A stretch of 64,000 nt of DNA, from positions 17,898,728 through 17,962,727 of the forward strand of contig NC_088647.1 in the NCBI RefSeq assembly GCF_964019385.1, in the 5' to 3' direction. Source of the stretch: Sycon ciliatum. Lineage: Eukaryota; Porifera; Calcarea; Leucosolenida; Sycettidae. Position numbers and translations under genes: made by a program. Shown here piece by piece: positions 45,601 to 57,180 of the stretch. Within the stretch, counting starts at the first letter, position 1, and every line of letters starts with the position of its first letter. The notes beneath the pieces are model-generated. The model saw nothing but the letters and a program-made list of their open reading frames with translations. It was not told the origin of the DNA and did no database searches.

Positions 45601-47678
45601 CCTGTGCGTGGAGTGGCATGAGTGACGTCACATGGGCTCGGCTGAGCGACTAGGCATGCAGCCTTGGCCCTCTGTTGAAGCCAGGCAGAGAAGGTGTCCA
45701 GGTGCGGGTCTGTGCCGGTTTTAAGCACGTACTCTCCCCACTGGATCCGAAGCCCCCCAGACAGCTTGCCAACTAGCTCCTTGACCAATTGAGGGTTGTA
45801 GAGATGGCCGGTGCACTTTGTGCTTCGCATAGTGGCCACAAGGTTGCGGCACAGGGCGCTGATTTCAATCAGTACCTCGATGGCCTCCTCCGACTTCATG
45901 CCTCTCTGTGATTTCGTCTTCAGAATGAGATTCTGGACAATCTGGTCCGGGCGGCCGAACCTCATCCTCAAGATGGAGATGACCTCCCCTACATTGTCGG
46001 GGAGAGTCATCATCCCCTGTACAGCTTCCTTTGCCTTTCCGCGCAGCGCCTTTTGCAGTCGTCCAAGGTTCTCCCCGTTCGAGAATCCGCACTCTCTGGT
46101 CGTGTGCTCCAGGGCGAAGATGAATGCTGGCCACTCGTCAGCATGTCCAGAGAACTGAGGCAAGTCCTTGGCAGTGGACTGCCTTGCCATGAAATGGTGG
46201 GTGGTGAGATTCATGGGGTGTGACTGCCTTGCACTTGTAGGGGTAGGACGTGTGCCATTGGGCTCGTTCCCTGAAGCCCGCTCACCTTGGACTTGGTGGT
46301 CCAGTAACAGATCCTGGATTTGACCATTGGCTTCCTCAAGCGCTGCTCCCATGTTTCTCTCCGCGCGCTCGGCGCGCTGTGCGCGCTCAGCTAGGCTAAT
46401 GCGATCTGCGCATGTCAGCTCGGATCCGTTGCCGGTCTCCCGTGATCGACGGGACGAACTTGATCGGACGCTGGCATTACTGCTGCCGCTTGACCGGTTT
46501 CTGTTCAACTTCTTCTGGAGTTCTAGCTTCTTGCGGATCAGCTTTCGTTCTACTTCTGCAAGCTCCTCCGCGGCGATACGTTCCGCTTCCGCGTCGAGTT
46601 CGTCGATTGAGCGGAGCGAGCGCCGGCTGCTGCAAGACGTTGCTGATGAAGTGGTGAGTGAACGAGCGCTCATCGACCTGCTCCCGTTTTGGTACCCTGC
46701 GCTGGCTGCAGCAAGGCCTGCATTTTCGCCGATCTGCGCGTCGTTTGTGTACTGGACACGCTTTTGGTGTGCATGAGGCAAAAAAGGAACAGCCGGGGTC
46801 ACAGAGCGCGTGTGAGTGTCATGCAAATCGGAACCTAAAAAGGACTGGCCAGCGTACGGCTGGTGAGGTGCTAAATCTACAGCAACATGATGTGGTGCGT
46901 GTACGGGATCATTGTTTGCATGCATTTGTGTGGAGGTACGTGTGTGCGAATATGAAAACGGCCTACTTGTAGAGGAAGCATTACATGTTTCAAAATTGTT
47001 TTCATGACTTTCATGAACAAACTCATTCGTGGAACTACTAACATTAGTATTACGAACAGCAGAACAAACGGGCATATAATTATGAGTCGGACATGTATGG
47101 AAAAGTGTTGTATCGTGCTCTTTACAGTGGGTGCCCAATCGGGCAAAGCACAAACGAAAAGGGTGCCGTGAGTCAGTGCTGTCATGCAGCAACAGGCGGT
47201 AAACAGTTCCATAGCATGCTTGCTTTGTGGAAACACAGAGTGGAAGAACATACACCATGGTTCAGTTTGTTCGGTCTTCTGGGACTCGAAGACAGAGACA
47301 GGTGGAAACTTTCTTACTCAGCAAAGACCTCCTGCTTCGCAGCTACTCTAGCTTGCAAGATGTCTAAACGCTCCAGCTCAGCTTTGGTAAGGGTATATAC
47401 TATAATATTATAGGACCGGGCTGAGGTGGCATTTTCCACCAGAGTCGGGCGCACATAACCTCTGTGGAGAAGTAGGGAGGCCTCCGGGGCAAGATGCCGT
47501 CTCATAAATGATATAGCACAATAGGTTTCCACGGCATTGAAAGGTCTTCAGGACAGTTGAATAGTGGATTGTACTGGACTAGTCTGGCGCAGCACAGAGA
47601 TAATGAGGCCGAACCTGATAGCTATGAAAAACATATTTCCGAAGCCAGATTTGTATGTATGAACATGTAAATATATGA

Positions 47679-47760
<82 letters not shown>

Positions 47761-48212
47761 GCGTGTGTGCGTGCGTACTGTATTAAAAAGAGTGGAAAAT
47801 TAAAGTCTACAATTGGAGTATTCCGGCCAGAAAAAGCCACTCCAATCAGCTGTGACATGCAATGTCAATCTGAAATAATGGTGGTTGATTCCTCAGTGGT
47901 GTAGGCTATTGAACAGTGTCATCATATTCACAGCCCAAGTTGCTATGTCACTTGCTGTATGTCGCCTGTTTCTCTTCTCTTCTGTTTTGTGACCATGGTG
48001 ACAGCGGCGTGCACTTCAAGATGAAGAACTGTAATCCTGCTGATGCTCTCACGGAGTACATACAGTTCCTCGACGGCAACCGGTATAAGCAATTTCCGAC
48101 AGGCATAACCAGTATCGTGCCCGTGGCCCGCATGCGCCGAAACGTGAAGCCCTTCGGTGGCTGGGGAGACCGCCGCGACGTACAGCAGTGCATGTCATTC
48201 ATTGGCTCATAG
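34782..48212 (+). CDS. MGAT2: Alpha-1,6-mannosyl-glycoprotein 2-beta-N-acetylglucosaminyltransferase (GnT-II), 8 exons
   Basis: A Golgi type II membrane enzyme that adds beta-1,2-GlcNAc to the alpha-1,6 mannose arm, committing N-glycans to the complex type. Exons: 34782-35354, 36172-36269, 36741-36840, 37226-37356, 38648-38753, 39043-39132, 40132-40256, 48005-48212; phases close to 476 residues (about 447 in human). Signal anchor at about 14-34 (RLVLVSMLATQVVGFLLMVG). Catalytic-domain matches: VVIVVQVHRRVRELELFL, SLLIVSMDYITPGLENII, YFPHSIQLHPREFPGTDP, ATKHHWWWK, the metal-binding FVEEDHYLAPD, TYDDYNWDWTLFHL and GVHFKMKNCNP, ending at GGWGDRRDVQQCMSFIGS. Intron 6 holds a Ty3-type gag fragment and intron 7 an antisense BEL/Pao element. 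Human MGAT2 coding sequence is intronless, so the 8-exon form is notable. Confidence 0.93.
36302..36382. repeat. (CTG)n/(TTG)n trinucleotide repeat
   Basis: A trinucleotide tract 33 bp after MGAT2 exon 2. Poly-Val/Gln/Asn frames here are artefacts. Confidence 0.95.
38780..38960. repeat. (GT)n with GGGTATAT units and G-runs
   Basis: Low-complexity tract starting about 27 bp after MGAT2 exon 5. Confidence 0.9.
39213..39760 (-). mobile_element. Ty3-type LTR retrotransposon fragment (LTR end, primer site, partial gag)
   Basis: In MGAT2 intron 6, antisense. On the minus strand an LTR end (...GGAACATAACA, to 39704) is followed directly by TGGCGCAGTGACCCGAACC, a plausible tRNA primer-binding site at 39703-39685. 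Then comes an ATG-led frame (MDAEGGEATNMDGDLEHSEG; near 39667). In another frame near 39213-39310 it encodes ETLRDRLVVGIRDDDTRHRL, the conserved gag C-terminal motif of Ty3/gypsy elements. The gag middle is deleted and frame-shifted and no pol follows, so this is a dead remnant. Confidence 0.7.
40257..40430 (+). repeat. 12-bp minisatellite starting at the MGAT2 exon 7 donor
   Basis: About 14 units of GTACGTGTGTTT with few substitutions. The first unit is the intron 7 splice donor itself (ATGTG|GTACGT), so each unit repeats a donor-like GTACGTG. Confidence 0.95.
40444..40633. mobile_element. pogo-like MITE in MGAT2 intron 7
   Basis: A 190-bp element with left end CAGTCTAACCTCTTTAGGAC and right end CCTAACCCGGAGGTTTCACTG (inverted, imperfect), flanked by TA at 40442-40443 and 40634-40635. 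Confidence 0.75.
40897..47194 (-). mobile_element. BEL/Pao LTR retrotransposon with truncated 5' LTR, in MGAT2 intron 7
   Basis: Antisense to MGAT2. The 3' LTR is 41153-40897 (257 bp, TGTTGCTGCATG...AAAACA) and carries AATAAA near 40983-40988. A polypurine tract GGGGGGAGAA lies just before it (41163-41154). The 5' LTR keeps only its first 112 bp (47194-47083, same TGTTGC start, nearly identical) and then joins internal sequence directly, so the rest of the LTR and the primer-binding site are lost. A 5-bp target duplication (GGCGG on the plus strand) flanks it at 40892-40896 and 47195-47199. Near-identical LTR parts and an open pol frame suggest recent insertion; the missing primer site should prevent self-replication. 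Confidence 0.93.
41385..47075 (-). CDS. BEL/Pao gag-pol polyprotein
   Basis: A frame of about 1896 residues from the first internal ATG (47075); it remains open upstream through the LTR remnant to 47258, so the true start is unclear. In order: a Ser/Arg-rich and charged coiled region, a gag-like segment (HADEWPAFIFALEHTTRECG), two CCHC zinc knuckles (CLFCSKAGHTTSSC, CFRCLGEGHLARVC), an aspartic protease with LLDEGSTVSLI, reverse transcriptase (FGADIKEMFHQV, YVDDYFDS), RNase H (VFADASEKAYGAAAYL), integrase zinc finger (HHVWSLHQGQ...CQHC), integrase core with DYFGPL, HSDNGTNF and GGAWERLVG, and the C-terminal DUF5641-like domain (YLPTLARRTKW). All catalytic motifs look intact and no frameshift or stop was seen. 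Confidence 0.93.
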   Translation of the reverse strand: MPVCSAVRNTNVSSSTNEFVHESHENNFETCNASSTSRPFSYSHTRTSTQMHANNDPVHAPHHVAVDLAPHQPYAGQSFLGSDLHDTHTRSVTPAVPFLPHAHQKRVQYTNDAQIGENAGLAAASAGYQNGSRSMSARSLTTSSATSCSSRRSLRSIDELDAEAERIAAEELAEVERKLIRKKLELQKKLNRNRSSGSSNASVRSSSSRRSRETGNGSELTCADRISLAERAQRAERAERNMGAALEEANGQIQDLLLDHQVQGERASGNEPNGTRPTPTSARQSHPMNLTTHHFMARQSTAKDLPQFSGHADEWPAFIFALEHTTRECGFSNGENLGRLQKALRGKAKEAVQGMMTLPDNVGEVISILRMRFGRPDQIVQNLILKTKSQRGMKSEEAIEVLIEISALCRNLVATMRSTKCTGHLYNPQLVKELVGKLSGGLRIQWGEYVLKTGTDPHLDTFSAWLQQRAKAACLVAQPSPCDVTHATPRTGQTFTVVEATAGKPHCLFCSKAGHTTSSCRQLAAEPLNARRQFVSDRRLCFRCLGEGHLARVCEEKACSCGKPHHPLLHRDGRGSVAPLGRMSETTYTSATHVSEHSGRVLLRVIPVTVRNGDIAADTYALLDEGSTVSLIESELAEELGLAGPTRPLRLSWTDGKQHQESSSKVVTFSVAGRQRQDSFTLTNVHTHAKFNLPTQSINPQRLKNCPHLEGLELPTLSCAKPRLLIGQDNYSLIAPRVIAEGPPNAPVATQTKLGWVVHGKTIADRCRIDEGVVLSTWGLDSDLHDLVQQSFALDSLGVKPAKIRSKADDRALQLLDTLTTRTGRRWQTGLLWREDNITLPRSKATAAQRLEQLERRLRKDDTLAQGYQSKIDSYLEQGYARKLSPEEATHQPERTWYLPHFAVYNKEKGKVRLVFDAAAKSHGKSLNDFLLTGPDLLTPITQVLYNFRLYEVAFGADIKEMFHQVKMRPEDRHAQRFLWRDMDASRPADVYQMDVMTFGAVCSPTAAQFAKNINAHDLASGDARTVTAIEECHYVDDYFDSTPTTEEAVALTRKVMDVHEGGGFVIRNWVSNSPTVLESLPSDLRSPRIVNVHSHDLPIEKTLGLRWDPAKDTLGFSCGTKPDPKAPVTKRSVLRHTMSVFDPLGLVSCHSIIARMLLQDVWRAGIGWDDELPASLALRWTDWAAELDQVATVEVPRCYTPLIAVATDIQLHVFADASEKAYGAAAYLRVANHGTQLAVSLVAAKARVAPLKPASIPRLELQAAVLASRLSCTVREQLRISIPRVIFWTDSRTVLLWIRSDARQFKPFVAHRIAEITDTTEVDQWHWVPTRLNPADDLSRGISAQRLQPDDRWFGGPDYLRQGEADWPAEETRTPDPDDLELKRAFSGVHAAAGDSSEPPSLKAALPEIERFSSWCRLVRATAWVLRFTRHLRHGGRDTAKPSLTVPELRAAESLWWKAAQAEGFPEELAALRNGKPVNKDSRLVQMTPFIDDNGIMRSDSRVRNAKVENKNLRQPVLLPPKHAFTRLLIQQHHVWSLHQGQDRVVNELRQKYWVPGIRTAVRSTWSECQHCKNLRAKPQPPIMSALPECRTDAFQRPFTRTGLDYFGPLSVTVGRRHEKRYGALFTCLATRAVHVELAHDLSTDSTLMAIRRFISRRGCPLVIHSDNGTNFKGAAKELRQAIRELNEARIQDQLSHDGITWSFNPPAAPHMGGAWERLVGSIKTALHAILKERHPKEETLLTALAEAEALVNSRPLTHVSLDAADDEALTPNHFLIGSSCAILQGIAQAGDVSLRRQWRVAQALADMFWRRWVREYLPTLARRTKWNRQTKQLVVNDIVIIADDNAPRGSWPKGVVSAVHPGRDGVVRVVDVKTASGSVFRRPAAKICVLDVRS
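47681..47776. repeat. (GT)n microsatellite
   Basis: TG repeat in MGAT2 intron 7, followed by the diverged dispersed repeat copy 3. Confidence 0.95.
47821..47955 (+). repeat. Dispersed repeat family, copy 3 (diverged)
   Basis: Shares GGCCAGAAAAAGCCACTCCAA and CAAGTTGCTATG with the 12489-12670 family, with many changes between. It ends about 50 bp before the last MGAT2 exon. Confidence 0.6.
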
Positions 48213-48534
48213 CGACGGGACATACATTACTCCAGTGATATCATTCATTGGCTCATAGCGGCAGCTAGGACATACTCCAGTGATGTCATTCACTAGGTCA
48301 TAGTGGCGTGACGTACGGCAGTGTATGTCAATCGCTGGGTAATGGCGGCGGGACATACTCCAGTGATGTAATTGACTGGCTCATAGCGGCTGGACATACT
48401 CCAGTGATGCAGTTGACTGGCTCATAGCGGCGGGACATACTCCAGTGATGTCATTCACTGGGTCATAGCGACGGGACATACTCCAGTGATGTCATTCATT
48501 GGCTCATAGCGGCGGGACATACTCCAGTGCGGGC
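48197..48534 (+). repeat. Minisatellite of about 40-bp units beginning in the MGAT2 stop region
   Basis: Eight units of CATTCATTGGCTCATAGCGG plus CGGGACATACTCCAGTGATGT-like sequence, 40-45 bp each. Unit 1 contains the last codons and TAG of MGAT2 (FIGS, stop). Confidence 0.92.
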
Positions 48535-49271
48535 ATGTCTGGGTGCCGCCACTTTCCACCACAGGAGTGCTTACCGCTCAGGTAGGGTGTGTTGCCACGG
48601 CGGTTCGTGACCGTCCTTGATCTCGTAGCGGCACTGTACCTTACCTTTAATACTGACCATTCATGAAAAGATGATTCTGAAGTCTATCTCTCCAAAAAGC
48701 AAGCCATAACAAGAATAGGATATCGGCCAGGTTTTGCCCCCCAGCACTGAATTGGAGGAAAACCATGAAAATCCAGGCCGTTCACACCACTTGCATAACA
48801 GTACATTGCGCGGGTTCGAACCCCAGCTGAAGTACCTTTTTGGACCCCTTTTCAAGTTCCAAGTCTCGCGGCATGCACTGCACCGTGTACCACAAAATCA
48901 CGAAAAATCGCCAAATACGGGATCTAGCCAGCGCCAGCGCTCTGAATGGACTGAATGGACAAAGGACAGTGTCACTAGCAATTACCTGTATTCTGTGCAA
49001 CCCTACTAGCTGCTGTTGCCTTGAATATGTTGATGGTAACTTATCTAACGTTAACACCTCTATTTACCATTTTAATACTCTTTCACTGATCCTATATCAT
49101 TCTGATACTAGTTTATCAGTTTGACACACACCTGGCGTTGTCCTGCACCTATTACCAGTCACTATCTCCTCATCCTCTGCTTTATTTCGAGTCAATCTAC
49201 CTCCTGGAGCAGGCTGTGGTCTTTGTTGTGCGACAGCTGGTCTGGTGCAGGGTGCGCATGCATACACGCAC

Positions 49272-49420
49272 ATACCTCAGACCTCAGACATGCCCATCGC
49301 GGGAGCGATGATAGCGAACAGCTATGTTAGACATAGCAACTTGTGCTGGGATTACACCATTCAACAGCTTGCAAGGCTGATGAATTGACCGCCACTATTT
49401 TTAGCCTGGTATCCACCACA

Positions 49421-49428
<8 letters not shown>
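49272..49428 (-). repeat. Dispersed repeat family, copy 4 (minus strand)
   Basis: On the minus strand it reads TACCAGGCTAAAAATAGTGG, ATTCATCAGCCTTGCAAGCT and TTCGCTATCATCGCTCCCGC. Preceded, in that sense, by a GT tract. Confidence 0.85.
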
Positions 49429-49470
<42 letters not shown>

Positions 49471-49484
49471 CACACACACACACG
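49425..49484. repeat. (CA)n microsatellite
   Basis: CA repeat next to dispersed repeat copy 4. Confidence 0.95.
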
Positions 49485-50020
49485 GATACTGAAAGGTGAT
49501 GTGAGTCCGGGGCCGGGCGGATGCCATGTTTCACCGCGTTGGATACAGCGGTGCAGAGACGGCGCTCGGGTTGGTTAACAGTTTTGATGAGATTGGACAC
49601 TACACCTTAGTCCACATTTTGACCACCAGCGAACAAACTCTGCATGCAAGCTTTTTTTTCAGGCACACCACGCTTCCATAAATCTAATTTGAGTGTGAGG
49701 CTGCATGGTAGCCGGATGAAAATGATGCAATCGCATTGGCTGTCTTAGTGACAGGAATGAACAAGGAATCATCGCCACGCGCGCGTCTTCAAGGATAGCG
49801 GAAGGTCAAGAACTGAGGTGAAATCGTTTCGCGCACACATAGTCATTGTATTGTGTTCAATAGGCTTATAGCTGTTCAACTCTTCATGATTATATTTCGA
49901 TCACCTTGAGGTGTGGGTCAGCCCGTTCACAAGTTCCTTTGGCTGAGTTAACACAACAGAACAAGAAAGGAATACACGGCGTGTTGTATTGACATGCACA
50001 CTGCCACAACACTCTGTCTC

Positions 50021-50051
<31 letters not shown>

Positions 50052-50701
50052 AGGGGGATTCTGGAGCAGAGACTGCTTCAGTCGGTGTATTTCAAGGCAG
50101 GTGGGAGAGAGTGGTTTCAAATACAAGTACAAGTACGATAACTGCTAAATCTGTTGTTACGCGTGAGGTGAGATAGGTGGCCTAGCTAAATGTCCTAACA
50201 CCAGGACTGGAGCAGTTACGGATATGCTGCGTGCATTAACGATGATGGACCATGGTCAAAATAATAAAGCTTAAGGTTAATATAATCAGGATATGTGCAT
50301 TAGTAACGGACACTTGGTCTCCTGTCCGGTATTCGTTAAGAGACACTACGTTGTATTGTCGTAGGTTTTCAGATGATTCTGGGTACTATGTAAAGCCAAC
50401 ATCAACATACTATGTAGAGTGGTCAATCTGCACTATGCAATCTCCAACATGTAGAGTGCTTGTACTAGCAGAAGCGAACCTATTGTGCACTGAACGCAAC
50501 GCAACTCCACAAAATGAGGCAAAAGCATTGGCGCAGTAGCAAGTAGAAGGCATGCTAAGATGGATATGGTTGTGGAGCGGCGGCAAACAAGTCGCTTGTA
50601 GACTGCAGAGAGTTCTTGGGATGAAACTTATGGAAAGTGATGAGACGGGACAGCGTCAACTTGTCTGTTCCTATGTCTGTTCTTGCCGAGAAAGCCACCC
50701 A

Positions 50702-54194
<3,493 letters not shown>

Positions 54195-54263
54195 CTGCGG
54201 CAAGAAAATGCAGAGTACGGAGGACGCGTTCAGTACTTTTTTTAATAGTGTTATAATATATTC

Positions 54264-55346
54264 ATGGCATCATTGGAAGAGTCTGCATTGGCACTGCATG
54301 AGAATCGACCCTGCCTATACAAAAGGTACATAGACGACATAATCATGCTATGGCGCCATGGCCGGAGAGCGTTGGAGCGTTTTGTCGAACATATGAACAG
54401 TCAACATCCATTCATTCGCTTCACAGTCAATCACTCAGACAACGCCACACGCAGTATCGACTACCTTGACCTAACTATTTCCATCAGTGCGGAGTGTCAG
54501 CTTCAATGGGAGCTTTTCATCAAGCCGTCCCACAGTGGAGTACATTTGTCGTATTACTCAGCAGTGCCGATGGCCTCCAAGCGCGCAGTAGCTAAGAACC
54601 AGTTTGGCAGGGCTATGAGGAACGCATCGACCGAAAAGGGAAGACAAGCCGGGATTGGGAAGATCTCTGCACTGCTGAAGGCAAATGATTACCCGGACAA
54701 TGAAATAAGCCGCGCCATCAAGAATGCTGCTCGCTTCGCAAATGCAACACCCCGCCAGTGGAAGAAACCGGACCAAGTCATCCTGAAGCTGCCGTTTATC
54801 AACGAAGCACTGTCCGCGCGGGTTTCTCGACGCGTGCGCCGGTTCAGTCCTGATGTTCGTATTGTGTTCACATCTGGTCCATCACTGAAGAGGAAACTTG
54901 TTCGGTCATCATTGTCTGCCCGTGTATGTCCCCGTGAGGTGCAGAGAGCGAAGGTGAAGCGTGGTCGTGGCGCACCGATGGTGTGTAGAGCATGTGATAC
55001 GGGTATGTCTGATCGTGAATGTGTGGCGAAGCATGTTGTCTACAGTATGATGTGCACGCTTTGTCAAGAGCTGTACGTCGGGGAAACCGAGCGGCCAGTG
55101 CGGGAGCGGTTTCAGGAGCACTACCGGGAAGCGCGGACGATGGTGGAGAAAGCTCCCTGGGGCAACCACTACAAAACCCACCACCGAGAATCTCACACAT
55201 CATCTTCACAATTTCAGCCCTTCCACCAGGCGAAGATTCTCGGCAGGGAGCCTTCTCTTCCATCACGCAAGTACCTTGAGGCAACAGAGATCAGAAATCG
55301 ACGACCAAAGGTGAACAGCGACAAGGGTTGGCGCCTTTCGGCATGA
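54264..55346 (+). CDS. Penelope-like element, 5'-truncated RT plus GIY-YIG endonuclease
   Basis: An open frame of 360 residues, opposite to AOX and lying upstream of its first clear exon. It begins just before the RT motif RYIDDIIMLW (YIDD box), so the first RT motifs are missing. RT thumb-like sequence follows (SIDYLDLTISI, KPSHSGVHLSYYS). The C-terminal third has a Cys-rich finger (CRACDTG, CTLC) and a GIY-YIG-type nuclease core (ELYVGETERPVRERFQEH), the hallmark of Penelope-like retroelements. It ends at TGA 55344-55346. The element DNA probably starts near 54245. Open frame suggests a recent but dead-on-arrival insertion. Confidence 0.85.
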   Translation: MASLEESALALHENRPCLYKRYIDDIIMLWRHGRRALERFVEHMNSQHPFIRFTVNHSDNATRSIDYLDLTISISAECQLQWELFIKPSHSGVHLSYYSAVPMASKRAVAKNQFGRAMRNASTEKGRQAGIGKISALLKANDYPDNEISRAIKNAARFANATPRQWKKPDQVILKLPFINEALSARVSRRVRRFSPDVRIVFTSGPSLKRKLVRSSLSARVCPREVQRAKVKRGRGAPMVCRACDTGMSDRECVAKHVVYSMMCTLCQELYVGETERPVRERFQEHYREARTMVEKAPWGNHYKTHHRESHTSSSQFQPFHQAKILGREPSLPSRKYLEATEIRNRRPKVNSDKGWRLSA

Positions 55347-55552
55347 ATCAAACTTCCCAGCACATGGCTGATCTACAGACTGGGTATTCCACACCTTGTT
55401 GTTATCACAGCGAGTGCGGGATCTCAGATTCGACATCTCGAATGGATAACCACACCTGACTTGAGAGCTTGAGAAGATTAACACACTCCATACTTGACTC
55501 TTAACCCCCCTCCCGTCTCACCACACAAACACACACATACACACACACACAC

Positions 55553-55675
55553 CTGGTACCTGGTAAACACTGCCATTACGGTCACGTGTCCCCTTACGGG
55601 GCCGACAATATAGAACGACGAGCGGGACCATGTTCGAGAGAGCCATCTCCAGCAGCTATGGATCTGGCTTATCAT
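55553..55675 (-). CDS. AOX: Candidate 5' leader exon of AOX
   Basis: ATG at 55675 opens MISQIHSCWRWLSRTWSRSS and reads 41 codons to a CAG|GTGTGT donor in the phase needed by the first clear AOX exon. The peptide is rich in Arg, Ser and Trp and has no acidic residue, as in mitochondrial leaders. Against it: the ATG falls at the edge of a repeated segment (55668-55914), and the donor is part of a GT tract. If right, AOX would have 362 residues. Confidence 0.35.
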
Positions 55676-55914
55676 CGGAAACGATTCCTCTCACGGCTGC
55701 CGCTAGAACTGGTCCATCACTCTCCACAACAGAGCGAACATTCCATGAGCCAACGCTCAGAGTCGTTCCAAGTCGTCGTCTTCGTGCGGTAGTTTGCTCC
55801 ACTCACGGGCTTGCAAAGCCTCGCGAAGGACTCCGAGGTGGGGGCGACGAGGAGAGTGTCGGCATCGTAACTATCCGACCAAGTCTCCTGTCGGTGAATA
55901 CCCCACCTCAGGCA
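55668..55914 (-). mobile_element. LINE-like 5' fragment, direct repeat unit 1
   Basis: About 247 bp nearly identical to 56072-56316. The minus strand of both units encodes pieces of an endonuclease-type ORF start (in unit 2, RRRQLGTTLSIGSWNVCSVV; WNV motif). Probably the 5' part of a non-LTR retrotransposon. Confidence 0.55.
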
Positions 55915-56071
55915 CTGTTGGCCTGGACGGCTGGGGACACCCCAGGCCGTCCACAACGGCGAGAACAAGCACGGACGGAGGCCAGAAACAAGAGCCCGAA
56001 AAGTACAACCGTCCTCCACCAGAGCAGAGAACACACACATTGTCAAGATGTTCAACTATTTGAAAGATTTT

Positions 56072-56316
56072 CTTATCGTCGGAAACGATTCCTCTCACGG
56101 CGGCCGTTCGAACTGGTCCATCACTCTCCACAACAGAGCAAACATTCCATGAACCAATGCTCAGAGTCGTTCCAAGTTGTCGTCTTCGTGCGGTAGTTTG
56201 CTCCACTCGCGGGCTTGCAAGGCCTCGCGAAGGACTCTGAGGTGGGGCGACGAGGAGAGTGTCGGCATCGTAACTATCCGACCAAGTCTCCTGTCGGTGA
56301 ATACCCCACCTCAGGC
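56072..56316 (-). mobile_element. LINE-like 5' fragment, direct repeat unit 2
   Basis: Second copy of the 55668-55914 unit. The segment between the units continues the open frame for some distance on the minus strand. Ends at a short CA tract (56316-56340). Confidence 0.55.
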
Positions 56317-56697
56317 ACACACACACACACACACACACACATCAACTCAACCATGGCTGTTTCACGCCCACTTTGCACTTGATGAAATGCTCACTTACAT
56401 TGTTATGTCTTAGTGCTAGCTTATAACGTGTCTCAGATTACATGTAGTAGTGTGAAGTATGTAGTGTGAATTATGTGACTGTTCCTGTACTGTCTTATAA
56501 AAGCCAACTTTGTATCATTCTTCTCCTATAATCCCTGATGATGCCCTCCTGGGTGAAAATTTGGACAATTTCAACTGTACGTGGTGTAGCCAAGGACTGT
56601 TAGTGTCGCGAATCTCACGACGGAGATTCCGAATTATTTATTTTACGTATTTTTGTGTATTTTTTTACGCACGAGATTTTTTCTTGCGTACAGCCGC

Positions 56698-56782
56698 CAT
56701 GTTTATTTTCTATGGCAACGAGGTCAGCACACGAGGAAACCATGTTTATTTTCTATGGCAACGAGGTCAGCACACGAGGAAA
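56698..56782 (+). repeat. 43-bp tandem duplication
   Basis: Two copies of CATGTTTATTTTCTATGGCA plus CGAGGTCAGCACACGAGGAA. Further short repeats (AGAGAAGTATTTACTA) follow at 56880-56930. Confidence 0.9.
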
Positions 56783-57180
56783 GAACTCGGTGCTCCTTCG
56801 TCCACGTAGACAGATATATTTTGCTTCCACTCGTTTCAGAGTTACATATGTATGCTTCTCTCTCAGATCAGTATTTATCCAGAGAAGTATTTACTACTAG
56901 TATCCAGAGAAGTATTTACTAGTAGCCAGAGAAGTAATTATACAGAGACTTATTTATACGAACCCAAGTATTTCTACAATCAGTCTTTCAGTCTAATCAA
57001 TAAATCTCCCAACCAAGTATACTCGTCAGAGTCTAAAATTATTATCTTGTCCGTCGGTCTATGTAACGATAACGACGCGACAGTTAGTGTGTTGCGAGTT
57101 GGGTATACCTTTTTCTTTTCTATAAAAATAGCAACACGGAGGAATTGCGTGATCATGCTCTGGCAGCCAACTTTTTTTAA

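Larger units (their letters stand above)
48535..50701. other. Intergenic region between convergent MGAT2 and AOX
   Basis: Contains a GGGTTCGAACCCC B-box-like site near 48811, dispersed repeat copy 4 (-), a CA tract and a GT tract (50017-50046). No exon supported. Confidence 0.55.

Noticed and set aside
48790..48840. tRNA gene suggested by GGGTTCGAACCCC
   Set aside because: A B-box-like site is present, but no A-box, anticodon arm or acceptor stem could be folded around it.
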